A DNA stretch of 35,673 nt, from contig MNCI01033603.1 in NCBI GenBank assembly GCA_015680685.1, positions 1-35,673 of the forward strand. The letters run 5' to 3'. Shown one piece after another: positions 22,338 through 33,977 of this stretch. The DNA comes from Gnetum montanum (Eukaryota; Streptophyta; Gnetopsida; Gnetales; Gnetaceae). Both the position numbers and the translations under genes were made by a program. Within the stretch, counting starts at the first letter, position 1; each line of letters begins with the position of its first letter. Under the pieces are notes generated by a model that searched no databases, was not told the origin of the DNA, and saw nothing but the letters and a program-made list of their open reading frames with translations.

Positions 22338-22442
22338 GATGGGGGCCACAAGGGGCCTAAATACATCAAAAAAAGAATTAGGAAAATGAAATAAAACAAG
22401 CACTTTACTTTTCATTAAATTGCAAATACATGGTCCAAAATC

Positions 22443-23498
22443 ATGTCCACACGTAGAGTTGTAACATCGTCCTACAAATTGGAAAGAAGGGCTGAAGAAA
22501 ATAAGGATAGGGGCTCAACTATAAATCATAAGTATCAATGCGATGTTTGTTTGTATGATCATTTCAAAGGCCAATGCCCAATCTTGTCACACTTAGATGA
22601 GCATTGGAAAAGAATGTTACATCTAGATTTCATACAAAAGTACCATGTTTAACCATAGTGGCAAAACCCCCAGTCATGGGAAAGGCCATTGCCAAACTGG
22701 CCACACCCTTCGTATCACTCGAGACCAAGTGCTTATTATGTTCAACATCTTGTTTTTCCAACTAAATCAACATCCTCTACTTCACCTTATCATTATCATT
22801 CTCTTGAGTATTATCAACCCATTTCCTCTCCCATGGGATCACCACATCATGTTTCTTACACTTCTCCTTACTCTCAAGATTCTCATCCTTCACCTCCTTC
22901 TACATCACCACTAGTAGTTCCATAAGTTTTTGCACCACAACACCAACCAACAAACATTACTTGTGCTACTACTTTCAACAACAATGGGAGTCCTCCACAA
23001 CATCAAAAGCATCCTTTCTTTAGACATGGTTGTAGAAAGAGACAACAGGGCTTTGGAACCACTGCATCCTTTAACTTAATACAAGGCCAACATGGTGATG
23101 CACCTTCCTCTTCAAACTCAACACCTCCTATTACCCTATCTAGGCCACCAATTAAAACTCCAACAACCATATAGCCCAATGAATATAACAACGTAAGGAG
23201 ACATAGCAATCCTTGCATACTGCTTTATGGTCATAGGTGCCATAGTAGATCAGCTTCTTATCACATGGCCACATCCTATAATCTGCCCCACTATGCCTAC
23301 TTTAATCAAGTGTGTGAACCCCAATTTAGGTACATTTCTACCACCACATCAAAAGACACCTAGTGGTTTGGATATGATCAGACCCCAATATTTCCAACAT
23401 GCATGGATCCAAACTTTCCATTTAGTAATTCTCGCCATGATCAAAGGTTTAGTCATGGGGGGATATCCCCCATTCTAATAAGTATAATTCATAAATAA
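22443..23498 (+). pseudogene. Decayed ORF of unknown function with a zinc-knuckle-like motif
   Basis: One frame reads 352 codons from the ATG at 22,443 to a TAA at 23,496, broken by only five stops (TAA 22,650, TAG 22,656, TAA 22,923 and two TAGs near 23,172 and 23,361), all of which fit Gln codons with C-to-T change. Near residue 34 there is QCDVCLYDHFKGQCP, that is C-x2-C-x3-H-x4-C, one residue short of the usual gag zinc knuckle. The rest is rich in Pro, Ser, Tyr and His. The motif plus low-complexity tail recalls the gag of another LTR element (Athila-type gags have a similar order), but I cannot prove it. It follows the 27-bp array by about 100 bp. Confidence 0.45.
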
Positions 23499-25725
23499 TT
23501 TTCCTTTGCTTTTTTTTACAATTTTTTGTTTTCTAATTCTTCATTTTTCAATTTTTCATTTTATCTTTTTGAGGGTAGTCTCATCTGTGAAGAAAATACT
23601 CATATGACCTATTGATTGAGGTGTTGTTCTATGCTATCGAGCCACAAGTGACTAATTATTTGGATAGTGAGCCCACAACATCTACCTGTCCATTCTATTA
23701 ATAAAGGGTTCTACTCTGGGTATGATGATATTCTTGTTATCATTAAAACTTAAAGTAACTTTGTACTCATTATTCCTAAAGCATAAAGTGATAGACTAAG
23801 AGGGAATTGTAAGGGTTTGACATCAAGGGAACTTGTGGATTATCTTTGGTTACATCTGTATGTGTTGCCATGCAGCTTGGTTGTACTAAGATCCTTACAG
23901 ATCTAATAAAAAATGGGAGTAAGAGTTGTCGTAAAGGCACTCAATAATGGAACTCAATGCTATTCTAAAGGGTCCCACTAGAAAGACATGCACCCATGCC
24001 TGAAGGTTGGTGGCTTCTCTAGATCCCTATTGGGAAAGACAAAGTGCAAAAGTAACTAGAAGAAGAAAAAGAAAAGAAAGAAGAATGATAGAAAAGAAAA
24101 AAATCAAGGAAAATTGAGTCACTCCTCCCTTGGGAAAAATGCCAATCGTACGCCTTGTTTTCATGATGCTCTTATGGTTGTCTACCATTGGGATGAAATA
24201 ATGCAATGTCACTGATCAAAGGTATGGACTTGGTTTTAATCTTGGAGTGACCAGCTAATGGTACTTTAATCATGCACTACACTTTGGATTCATTGTGCCC
24301 AGGATAAGTTACCTCACGTCTTGATCTCTACAATCCCTTCGACAATTCATTTCATCTCATCATCCAAGTACTTCTAAGTTGTGTCTTGTGTGGCATAGAA
24401 TTCATACCTCATTGTAATGGTATTTAACATGTTTGTGTTTTGTTGCATAGGTGTAGATTACATTTAACCCTTCTAGTGCTTATGGACATTTTAAGGCATG
24501 GTTACGAAGGGCATGATAGGTTGGAACCTACTTTGGGGAGGATCCACTTGCATGACCTTTGTAATTTGTACTTGTTGCACCACCACCACATCATTTTATA
24601 CTCTCTAAGTATTACATTGCCAAATCTATTCTTTCCTTTGTCATTATTTCAACCAAACATTCCTAAGAACCACTACATGCCATTCTTCCTCACCCTTCTC
24701 AAAGAACTTCATTGTATAACTCTACTTCATTACAATTTTTAGTGCCTTAATTTCTACTTGACATTACCCCAAACCTTCCAAATCTATCTCAAATCCTTCA
24801 TTTTTGGCCGTAAAAACTAAAAAAATCATCAATTTTACTAAGTACCCTATTTTGGATAGGACATGATATTAGGTATGTGCTACCGCATACACGATAACAT
24901 GTTCACAAAACCTATATATATGGCAAACAACCACACCCCCCACCCCCCACGCGCCCCCCACCCCGCACATGTGCGTTGAAAAATTTCCTTCTACAATTTT
25001 TAGCACTTTGAGAGTCTAACGTTCAACCATCAATATTTCACTTGTTAACACTCTGATTTCTTTTGTCATGGGGGAGGGGTATGGTAGAATTTATGCACAA
25101 CTTTTTTTGAAATTTTCTATTTCCCGAAGGACATCATAGGGGTAAGTACTATTGGAAAATGTTAAAAACTCATGTCAAACTAATTTTCGTCCTTCACCCA
25201 AATCATTTAAATTATAATTAGTCACCTAAGTAAATTGGGCTTGACATTAAAAATTTTAGGAAAACTTCCTTGAAAAATTTCTAACTTTGAAATCATAATA
25301 AGAAAGAATCGAGCATTTATTAAAGGTAGCGAGTAAGGTATGAGATAATTAAACTTTGTTAAATGAACTTACTAACAATTGATCTTGGTGTGATTATAGA
25401 TGGCCCCTAAATGAGCACAACAGGGAAGACCTTCTGAATGTGCAACCAAACACTTGAGAAGAGGTTGAGGTCAAGGACCTCACGTGAAACATGCAGAATA
25501 GGAGGCATAATCATTTAGCATCCAAAAAGAAACCCTTATCACTACATAATCTAGTCAAGAAGAATGTGGAGAAGGTAGGGCATTCAAACGAGCACAAAAT
25601 ATCATGTTGTCCCTAAAATGTGTTCAAGTCATTTGGGAAAGGTCCACATCTGTTGTAGTGATTGTGGAACTTAATTTTGGGCCTTTTACAAAATTTGGCC
25701 CTAAACTAGTTGTAGTGACTGAAAA
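23499..25725. other. Unassigned DNA between the decayed ORF and element C
   Basis: No gene is supported. The stretch holds a T-rich part after 23,500, a purine run at 24,057-24,112 and a C-rich run at 24,935-24,966. A + frame from 25,400 has many stops and runs into the element C LTR, so I do not call it. The part next to 25,725 should be flanking DNA of element C. Confidence 0.5.
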
Positions 25726-26343
25726 CATTGGTGGCTGGAACACCGAGAGGTTACCAAGTGTACAGCCTAACCCTAGATCCATGCAAGGGCCATGTTGGAG
25801 TAAGCTAAAGTGAGGTGCCCTAAATGCTCTAGTCGATCAAACAGGTACTTAATCCGTGTACAATAACCTTTCGTAAACAATTATTTTAAAGATGTTATGT
25901 ATAATTAAGCGATGAATGTAACATGATAGAGAATAATGCAAAATATGATAATAGAAAAATGAGGTGAAACAAGCTTGAGTGAGAGAGTGCATCACCCCAA
26001 GATCGGGGGATTTTGATCTTTGTTTGGCTAGAAGGTGTACAACTGATGTGCAGTGTGGATAGGCACAGCTTACAATAAAGAAGTATGGTCATGGCTCGAA
26101 CTTCTATCAACAGCTTGCTAATCGGAACTAGTGAGCTAGTGTTTGCTGGGCTAGGAGAGATTCGGAAAGTGTTGCTACTGGGATTTTTTGTTTGTCAACC
26201 CTTTGCTTGCTAGTCTCTTTACCAAATCTAATCTCTAGAGAGCCAAAATGCCAAATGTTGATCTTTGAAGCTAGCTACAAAAAAGGTGATTCTCAAAGCC
26301 AACAATGCCAAAAGCCCAACCCCTTGAACATTGTTTGCTAGGG

Positions 26344-26350
26344 TATTTAA
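26344..26350 (-). promoter_or_regulatory. TATA-like box in element C LTR
   Basis: On the minus strand TTAAATA (within CTCTTTAAATACCC) lies about 620 bp before the presumed LTR end, the same relative place as TATAAATA at 962 in element A. Confidence 0.5.
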
Positions 26351-26842
26351 AGAGCTAGATGTGGGGGAGAGACATGGTTTGGATGCCATGTGTCCTGGGT
26401 CCCACAGAGTGTAAACATGACTGTGTCATGCTACTATGTAATGTTGCACTATAGTGTTATGCTGACGTGCTATGTTGCAGTGTGATGCTGACCGTGAAAC
26501 CTACTGTGCTATGACCATACCATTCAAGATGCATGTGTCAAAATCTAGTGAACTACTATGTCTGTTACAAAGAATGCTAAAAATGAATGCAAAGTGGAGC
26601 CTGTGCTCTAGGACTATGTCTTTCCTACTCTAGTAAGCAGGGTCAAGCGTAGGGAAAACTTTGGGAATGACTAGGGGGATGCAAAACAAAGAAAACTTGC
26701 TGATCCTATCTATTGAAAAGATGCTGAGATGGGAGTGACCATTGCCAACATGAATGTTATGCAATGGAGATGTCCTGATGCTTCTGCATGAAAGTTATGC
26801 TATTTACGCTGCCCAACGTATCAGTGTCGTGTAATCACCCAC

Positions 26843-27590
26843 ATGCTATGCTATGTAGCATAGCTTTTAGTCTTGAAAGAAATTTTGCTTGAAAATTAAA
26901 AATACCTGTCTGAGGCCTGACTAGGTAAGCAACGTCTGTGATTGGCAAACTTGCTTTCCATGTTGACAGGTCTTGGAACCTTCGGAGTTCATCCTTGGGA
27001 TACTTTTGGGCTTTTTGTCCTTATTGTGCTATGTAGCATATGATAGCATAGTAGCTAGTGTGACATGAATTTCTATTTAAACTATAATGTGCTATTGAGA
27101 AATTCTTCTCAAGCCTCAAGGGAAAAAGCAAGACAGGGAGTCTTGGAGGTTTAAATATGGCCAAGTGCAATTCCTTTTCTAGGAACCTTTGTGCATTCTG
27201 ACCTTGCTATGCTATACTACGCTGTGTAGCGTAGCATAATGTAGCACCCAGTTTGAGATGAATTTCAGTTGTGTCCTAGCGTTGCTGTAGAACAAGCATG
27301 TTTGATGGTTAAGGTGTAGGCAAATATGCTTACTTCATCAAAGCAATATGAGTAGGAGTATTGTCACAATACATCCCTACTATGCTATGATATGTTGCAT
27401 AGTGTAGCATAGTGTAGCACTCAAATTGATATGACTTCAGACAAAATTTTCCACATTTTGCTATGTCATGTTGCTCATGCATTAAGGATGAAGTGGGGAA
27501 GATATCCTGGAGGAATGATTTGTTGTCAATTTGCATCTTTGGTGATTATTAGTCTTCTCAAGGCCTACTATGTTGTGCAGGGTAGCAATT
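26843..27590. repeat. Diverged tandem array with palindromes in element C U3
   Basis: Palindromic motifs built on TATGCTA...TAGCATA stand near 26,847-26,862, 27,026-27,051, 27,205-27,238, 27,381-27,420 and 27,566-27,587, about 175-195 bp apart. The sequence after each motif is also alike (for example GATGAATTTCAG at 27,253 and GATATGACTTCAG at 27,428), so this is an old tandem array and not only a scattered motif. Confidence 0.65.
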
Positions 27591-27987
27591 TTTGCAGTTA
27601 GAAAACTTGTCAAATTGTTTAGTCCATCCTAAACACCTTTGATAGCTCCTAGCATGGTCCATGAATAGATCGTCAGCTAGGTCAAGTGTCAAGTTGGACA
27701 AGCTAAAGGTTGTAGCAAGATTGTCAGCTCGAGAGATAGAAAATTTGCTAGACTATTCGATCTACCCATAGTGTCGTTTTCATGAAAAATGGACTTATGG
27801 CTAGGCACTACATTGACTACACTATAGAGGGTAGTAGGCAAACTCAGAAGTATCTTTGCAAGCATTAGGACTTCTGGGGTGCCATGTTGCCTACACAGTC
27901 TAGTGTAACACCGCTCTTGCAGAGATCCTTGCCCAAATTTTAAGACTTTGCTAAATCATGAGAGTCTTGAAATTTATGGTATTTCAA

Positions 27988-28004
27988 TGACCCCTCTTTG
28001 TTGA
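27988..28004 (-). other. Polypurine tract of element C
   Basis: Minus strand CAACAAAGAGGGGTCA stands directly before the TG of the LTR. It differs from that of element A by one C/T change. The 60 bp before it also match A, including an ATTCTTTGTC block. Confidence 0.85.
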
Positions 28005-29419
28005 TGTCTAGAGGATCTACCTGAGAGATGTCGACAAAGAATACGAAATACCATGAAGAACAAAACACCAAGATCACTCTTCAGTGCCCACTCAGATGAT
28101 GCTTTACTACATTTGAGGGTGCCTAGAGGGTGATGTAGGCTAAGGAGACAAGGGATGGATTTGAGGAAATGGGTTTAGGAAAGGAATGAATGTAAGATTT
28201 TCTACTTTTACAAATTGTTTCTATAGCATGTTCCATCATTGAAGTGTTTATGAGGGAGTCATCACACAAGGGTGTCTTCCTTTTTTAGCCTTTGACCTCT
28301 CACCGGAGTACTTAGAAATGGTCAATTTATGGTTGAAGAAAATGTATTGTGTCATTTTTTTAGACACTTGTCTCTTTTTTTTTCTTTTTTCTCTTTTGTT
28401 CTTTTGTATTTTTTGTTGCACACCCATGTTTACTTGGAGACAACTTTGTCGTCGGCGTAGGACAAGTGTTTCCTCTCTAGGATGAGCCATGTTACATCCA
28501 TGTGGGGCTTTGACCTATCTATAGAGGTTTCCCATGGGACAAGTTGCATTACATCAGTCATGGATTTGACCATTGGGCATGTGAGAGGGCTTCATGTGCA
28601 TTGAGAGAGCTTGTAAAGGGGATATGGAAAACTACAGGTACAAGGAATGGGGATTAAGTTGGCTGAAAGAAAGAGTAGGGTATGCACCATCAAGTAGCTA
28701 GGCTAATCGAAGTGGGTGCTTTGGAGTAATGTAGTGCCTTAATATCATGGTGAAATGCATCCCTGAATGATGCCATCTTGGCTTTTATCTTGTAAACACA
28801 ATAGAGAGAAGACTAGAAAAAAGCAACCATCAAGTGAAGTGAGGGCAAAGCCCTTCTTGCTCTGGACACTACCAGAGTGGCAAGTGTTGTGTCTGACATG
28901 TGCGATGTATAAAGTAGGAAGGCTAGCATAGGTTCTAGAAATGATAGGTTAGAAAGGTTAGCATTGAAGAGGCTAGGAGCGATGATGATGCAGGTTCTCA
29001 GGATTGCCTACCCAAGGCAAACATCATGAAGTTCAAGTGCAAGGTGAGAAGTCTTACAGCTAAATGCGTTTTGGACTTAGACGATGGTGGGGGCTAGAGG
29101 ATGGAAACCTTGTGGCTGGGCCACAATAGTGCTGGGACTCTAGTAGTAGGTGCTGATGGAAAGAGCTACTACCAGGATGATTGGCTGTGGTACTGGTAGC
29201 TCTGCAAGGTTAGCAAGATGTCAAACGACATCTTCAAAAGATCAGTAAGATGCCATGGATGGTGACATTGCATGTGTTCTAGAGGGTTTTCCCTTAACGA
29301 TGTGAACTACATTCTGGAACTGCAACATCCCACCCCATGTTGTCCAAGAATTTTAAAACTATGCATGCTTGCTTGTTCGTAGGGTCATGGATGTGAGCTA
29401 GAGGTGTTACACCATGAAC
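28005..29419 (-). other. 3' untranslated region of element C
   Basis: No gene seen on either strand. A T-rich run lies near 28,357-28,412. Scattered likeness to the 3' region of element A exists (ATGGGGTGGG on the minus strand near 29,335). It has about the same length as its counterpart in A. Confidence 0.55.
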
Positions 29420-29790
29420 CCAGTTTAAGGTCTTGGTAGACCATTATATGTGCTCAATTAAGATCCCAACAAATCGATGCACTAGTTTAAGGTCCTAGAA
29501 AATTTCTATACTAGTTTAAGATCCTAGCAGAATGCTATACTAGTCTATCATCATAGCAAATGGTGAATGGCTAGTTTAAGGTCATAATGGACTGTGTTGT
29601 GGGTGTGAGTTTTATGTCATGGACCAAAGATGTTTTGTGCCAGTTTAACATCATAGCAGATGAGCTATGCCATTTTATAGTCATAGCAGACTATCTATGC
29701 TAGTTTATAGTCATAGCAGACTATCTGTGCTAGTTTATAGTCATAGTAGATTATCTGTGCCAGTTTATAGTCATAGTAGACTATCTTCTT
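29420..29790 (-). repeat. 30-bp tandem repeat array after integrase (element C)
   Basis: The best units start at 29,638, 29,668, 29,698, 29,728 and 29,758, an exact 30-bp step, reading GYYAGTTTATAGTCATAGYA on the + strand. More diverged units reach up to 29,420. The minus-strand core is TATAAACTAGC, the same core as the element A arrays. Confidence 0.9.
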
Positions 29791-29822
29791 ACCTTGCTTT
29801 GCATTTGACATAATCCTTTGTG

Positions 29823-32800
29823 TCAAACATAGTATGGCTTGAGGTACAAGTTGTTAACAGAATTCACGAACTTGTTGCCATCCATATCATCTAGCCTAAA
29901 TGCCCCATTCTCATAGGCTTTCATGAATATGAAAGGGCCTTCCTAGTTAGTTGAGAATTTGCTCATAGGCTCACAAATGACCTTGAGAACTAGGTTCCCC
30001 TTTTTGATCAGCCATTGATGTAAGTTGCAATGATGCTTTTGCTATTGCTTATCTTGGTACCATTCGATGTGGCCAAGTATTTGGATGTGCTCCTCCTCTA
30101 TGGATTCAAGATCAATGATTCTTGACTAGTTGTTTTGTGCCTCATTCACAATGTTTGAGAGGATCATTCGAAGTGATGAAACCTGAAATTCAAGAGGTAA
30201 CACTACTTCAAATCTATAAACAAAATTTTATGGAGTCTTACCTGTAGCTATTCTACATGTCGTTTGGTAAGCCCATAGCATGTAGAGGATTTGCTCATGC
30301 CATCACCTCTTGCCACTGCTAAGCATCTTTTTCAACAAGTTGATGATGACCTTGTTGGTTGCCTCTTCCTACTCATTCACTTGTGGGTAGTATGGTGATG
30401 AAAAGGAGTGTTTAATGCCAAGGTTTTCGCAAAAGGTTTTTGTTTCCATGCTACTAAATTATGGCCCATTATCAGTCACAATAATCATGGGAAGACTAAA
30501 TTGTGTTACTATGTTATCCAAGATAAAGTGGCAAACCTGTTGAGATGTGGTCTTTCTAAGGGGAATAGCCTCTACCCACTTTGTAAAGTATTTAGTTGTG
30601 GTAATAATGAAGCTATGCCCTATAGAAGACTTAGGCATGATGGGTCCTATGATATCTAGTCCCCAACGCTAGAAGGCCCACGTGATTTGGGTTGTATGCA
30701 ATTCAGTATGTGACACATGTATGAAGTTCCCATGGTGTTGACACACATTGCATGTCTTAACTTTGGCAAGGCAATCACGTTCTATGCAAGGCTAGTAGTA
30801 CCCTAGGTGTTTGATTTTTTTTGCCATGGCCCTAGGAGCTATGTGCCCACCACATAATCCCTCATGGACTTGGTTAACAATATTTTGTGCTTGTTCCCCA
30901 CTAACGTAAGCTAGCAATATTCCATCATAAGAGTGTTTGCATAAGTTGTTATCTCCTACGAGGACATATTGCTGGGCACATTTTCATATTGCATCTTTTT
31001 GAGTAGATCTCAAACCATGTGGGAACTTTCCATGTTGGAGGTATGATTTAATATTGTCATACCATTCTTGAGTATGTGTTATACTCATAGATGTGATGTG
31101 TGCTACTTGAATGATAGGATCGGTACATTCTACTATTGAAGTAGGCAAGGTAGCAAACATGTGCGATGGCACATTTAAAGCTAACATGGCTAGTGCATCA
31201 GCTATACTGTTTTCGTTGCAGGGCACATGCTAGATGTCTAAAGTTGCAAACTGCTTTAGTAGACTTTTGGCTAAATTGCAATAAGGTTGTAAATGTGAGC
31301 CTTGCAAGCATAAACTTTAGTGATCTGGTTGATAACTATTTGGGAATTACCCCAAATTATGAAGTGTTGGTTCTTCAATTCTTGGGTTGCTAGAAGGCCC
31401 CTATGGAGTCCTTCGTACTCAGCTACGTTGTTCATGGAAAGGAATGAAAAATGATATGCAAAGGGTCAAATTTCCCTAGAGGGAAATGTAAGGATAGTGG
31501 CGGCACTACCACCTTGTGTGGTTGAAGCACCATCGAAGTGTAAACTAGTCTCAAAATCTAATGGCACAGGACTTATGCTATTGATGTGCTCATTTGGAAA
31601 CTCAGGCTCTATTATTTCTTGGTTGTCAATGGGTGAAGTTGTAAGCTATGTAGCTATTGCTTGAGCCTTTGTAGATGATTGTGGCACATAATGTAGATCA
31701 AACTCTATATTTATGGCTTTCCATTGGGCTATTCTACTGCTTTTGTACAAGTTGGTTGTAATAGCCCAAAGTATGTTGCTTTTGTATATAATGTTAACTT
31801 TATTGTGAAACAGGGAATGTCTCCACTTTTTTAGTTCAAATACTAGGGAAAGACAATTTCTCTCCACTTCATTATACTTTGCTTTGTATGCTATTAATGC
31901 ATGACTTAAGTAATATATTGGGATTTCAAACCCATCATCTCTCTTTTGACATAGCAGTGTAGCGATAGATGTGTCTGAGGTGGCAAGATAGATATAGAAA
32001 GGCCTATCCCTCTATGGTGGGTAGATAGTTGGAAGATGCAAAAGCTCTTTCTTTAGGTTATCAAAGGATTGTTGACAGTGATTTCTCCACTTGAAGTTGA
32101 GTCCCTTCTTAAGGAGGTGTTGCACTCTGCCTTGTAACCTATGCAACTCTTTAAGATTTGTAGGTAGTTTTAGGTTGACAATGGCCCTAACCTTATTAGG
32201 GTCCACTCGTATCCTTGTTTACAAAGCCTAACATGCATCCAATTTTAACTCCAAAAACACATATCCTAGGGTTGAGGCGCAGGTCATGCCTATGACAATG
32301 TTGAAGGACTATGTTTAAATCATTAGGATGATCAATAGCATCTTTAGACTTAATATCTATGTCATCAATGTAATCATTTAATCTCTCCAGGAGGTAATCG
32401 CTAAAGATGTATGTCATTACTCATTGATACGTTGCTCTAGCATTTTTCAGCCTAAAGGGCATCATTGTCTAACAAAATGTTTCCCAAGGGGTCATAAAGG
32501 TAGTTTCCAATTGATGCTATGGGTTTATACGAATTTGGTTATACCCTAAGAACTCATCCATAAAGGATAGTAAGGCATGACCAGTGGTATTATTGATAAG
32601 TTAATCGATACTAGGCAATAAGAAATCATCCTTAGTTGTCACCCTATTTAAATCCTAGAAGTCTATGCAAATTTGTATACTCTTGGTCTTCTTGGGTACG
32701 ACTACAATGTTTGAGGCCCAATCTGAGTAGTCAACTTCCTGAATAAAACCAACTTGGTAAAGCTTGGTAATTTCATCATGTATGGCTAAAGCGATTTCTG

Positions 32801-33246
32801 GTTTGATTTTGTGAGCTTTTTGCTTAACTTCCTTGACACGTGGATCTAGGATAATGTTGTGTTGTATGAGCTATGGGTCCAAGCCCAACATGTCTTCATA
32901 TGACCATGCAAACAGTTTGACATTGTCATTAAGAACTTTTGAGATGTTTTTGTTGCACCTGTGGCTCTAGCAGGGAGCTAACGTTTAAGGTTTTTGCCTC
33001 ACCTCTAGTCATAGTTATAGGGATTTTAACAAGAGGGTCCTCAGTTACATTCCCGGCCTCTAAGTTTAGAGCCTAGGCTAGGTGTTTGGTCTAGGGGTGT
33101 TTCTAAGGATGCAATGTAAGTGTCACAAGAGGATGGTTTGAAGTCTACTGATTCTAGATTTAGACATCTTGTAAACTTGTCATGGGGACCTGTCAAGGTC
33201 AACGGTGAACAAAGATCATCATGCATAGCCATTTTTTCAATTGAAC
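29823..33246 (-). pseudogene. pol: Element C pol, broken (RT, RNase H, archaeal RNase H, integrase)
   Basis: Homologue of the element A pol. After the splice site come PLTLTGP, then FAWSYEDMLGLDP (about 32,920), NIVVVPKKTK, LLSFMDEFLGYNQI and the RT box YIDD at 32,372-32,361. The first RNase H runs about 32,100-31,640 and ends YVPQSSTKAQAIA. The archaeal RNase H (about 31,550-30,985) has HFDGAS, NNVAEYEGL, GNS in place of GDS, and IADALAML, so one catalytic Asp is Asn. Integrase (about 30,940-29,823) has HEGLCGGH, CNVCQ, GLDII, TDNGP and keeps Glu before ATNK. It ends LKPYYV with a TGA at 29,825-29,823. There are many stops and some frame changes. Unlike A, the RT core is present. Confidence 0.87.
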
Positions 33247-33265
33247 CTACCACAATAAGCAAAAG
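33247..33265 (-). other. Probable 3' splice site before pol (element C)
   Basis: On the minus strand TTTTGCTTATTGTGGTAG ends at 33,247. About 45 bases later both elements share the codons for PLTLTGP. The site matches the one at 10,816 in element A. The codon phase after the AG differs between the two copies, which may reflect a small indel. Confidence 0.5.
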
Positions 33266-33344
33266 AATCAAGTCAAGTGATACCTATTTGAAACAACATG
33301 TAATGAATATATGTAAAGAAATAATGCAACATAAAAAATTAAGC

Positions 33345-33605
33345 TTCCAATTTAAGGTCTTGGCGGACCTTAACTATGCAAAATTCATAAATAAAAATTG
33401 CCAGTTTCAGGTCTTGGCGGATTGTCACTGAGTTTAAAATGTAAAAGAAATGATAACAGTGCTAGTTTAAGGTCATAGCAGACTATAATTGTGTAACGTT
33501 GTAGTTTGGAATTGCTAGTTTAATGTCTTAGTGGACCATAATCATGTTTAAAATGTAAAGAAGATGTTGAGATTACCAGTTTAAGGTCGTTGCGGACTGT
33601 TACTG
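33345..33605 (-). repeat. Repeat array upstream of pol (element C)
   Basis: Five copies of GYYAGTTTAAGGTCTTGGCGGAC-like sequence (+ strand) near 33,350, 33,403, 33,463, 33,516 and 33,577, some 53-62 bp apart. The core is that of the 30-bp array at 29,420-29,790, so the same repeat family lies on both sides of pol in this copy. Confidence 0.8.
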
Positions 33606-33823
33606 TGCAAAATCGTGAAAAATGAAGTAACAATTTTAATGCCTTTGTGCGGTATGCTATTCTTGCATGCTATGCTACAGTAGGCTCCTATTATACTATA
33701 GGAGATAAGAATGTCCCTTGCTATGCTACAGTAGATAGGGGCACCACATGTCATGCATGGGATGTGGAACGTTCCATGTTACATGTGGGACATGAAAGTA
33801 ACATGTTTTTTTGATCCCTTAGG

Positions 33824-33830
33824 CTATAGA
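33824..33830 (+). promoter_or_regulatory. TATA-like box of the antisense gene (element C)
   Basis: CTATAGATAGGGGGTTA lies about 150 bp before the ATG at 33,978. The likeness to the element A box (ATAAGTAGGCAGTTC) extends past the box itself. Confidence 0.4.
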
Positions 33831-33977
33831 TAGGGGGTTACCCCATGGTAATCTAATTACTTTCACTAACACTTACACCCTACACCCAGAGTGTAGCATA
33901 GTTGAGCTTGGAGTCAGCGTAGCGGTCATAATGTAGCAGTTGATACAGCTAATACACCTAAGTTTTGTGAGCAGGCC

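Larger units (their letters stand above)
25726..27986 (-). repeat. 3' LTR of element C
   Basis: The start (27,986 on the minus strand, TGAAATACC) follows the polypurine tract, as in element A. The end is estimated from likeness to the element A LTR end: both have GGATCTANGGTTA, then TTCCAGCYACCAA. R-U5 is about 600 bp, close to that of A, but U3 is about 1.6 kb against 0.83 kb. The extra length is largely the array of diverged units at 26,843-27,590. The right border may be off by some tens of bases. Confidence 0.7.

Noticed and set aside
24440-24742. 100-codon + frame rich in Leu and His
   Set aside because: No motif, composition typical of a shadow in T/C-rich DNA, and no homologue in the other elements.
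25400-25813. + strand frame starting MAPK with several stops
   Set aside because: Stops are frequent and its second half lies in the element C LTR, so coding is not supported.
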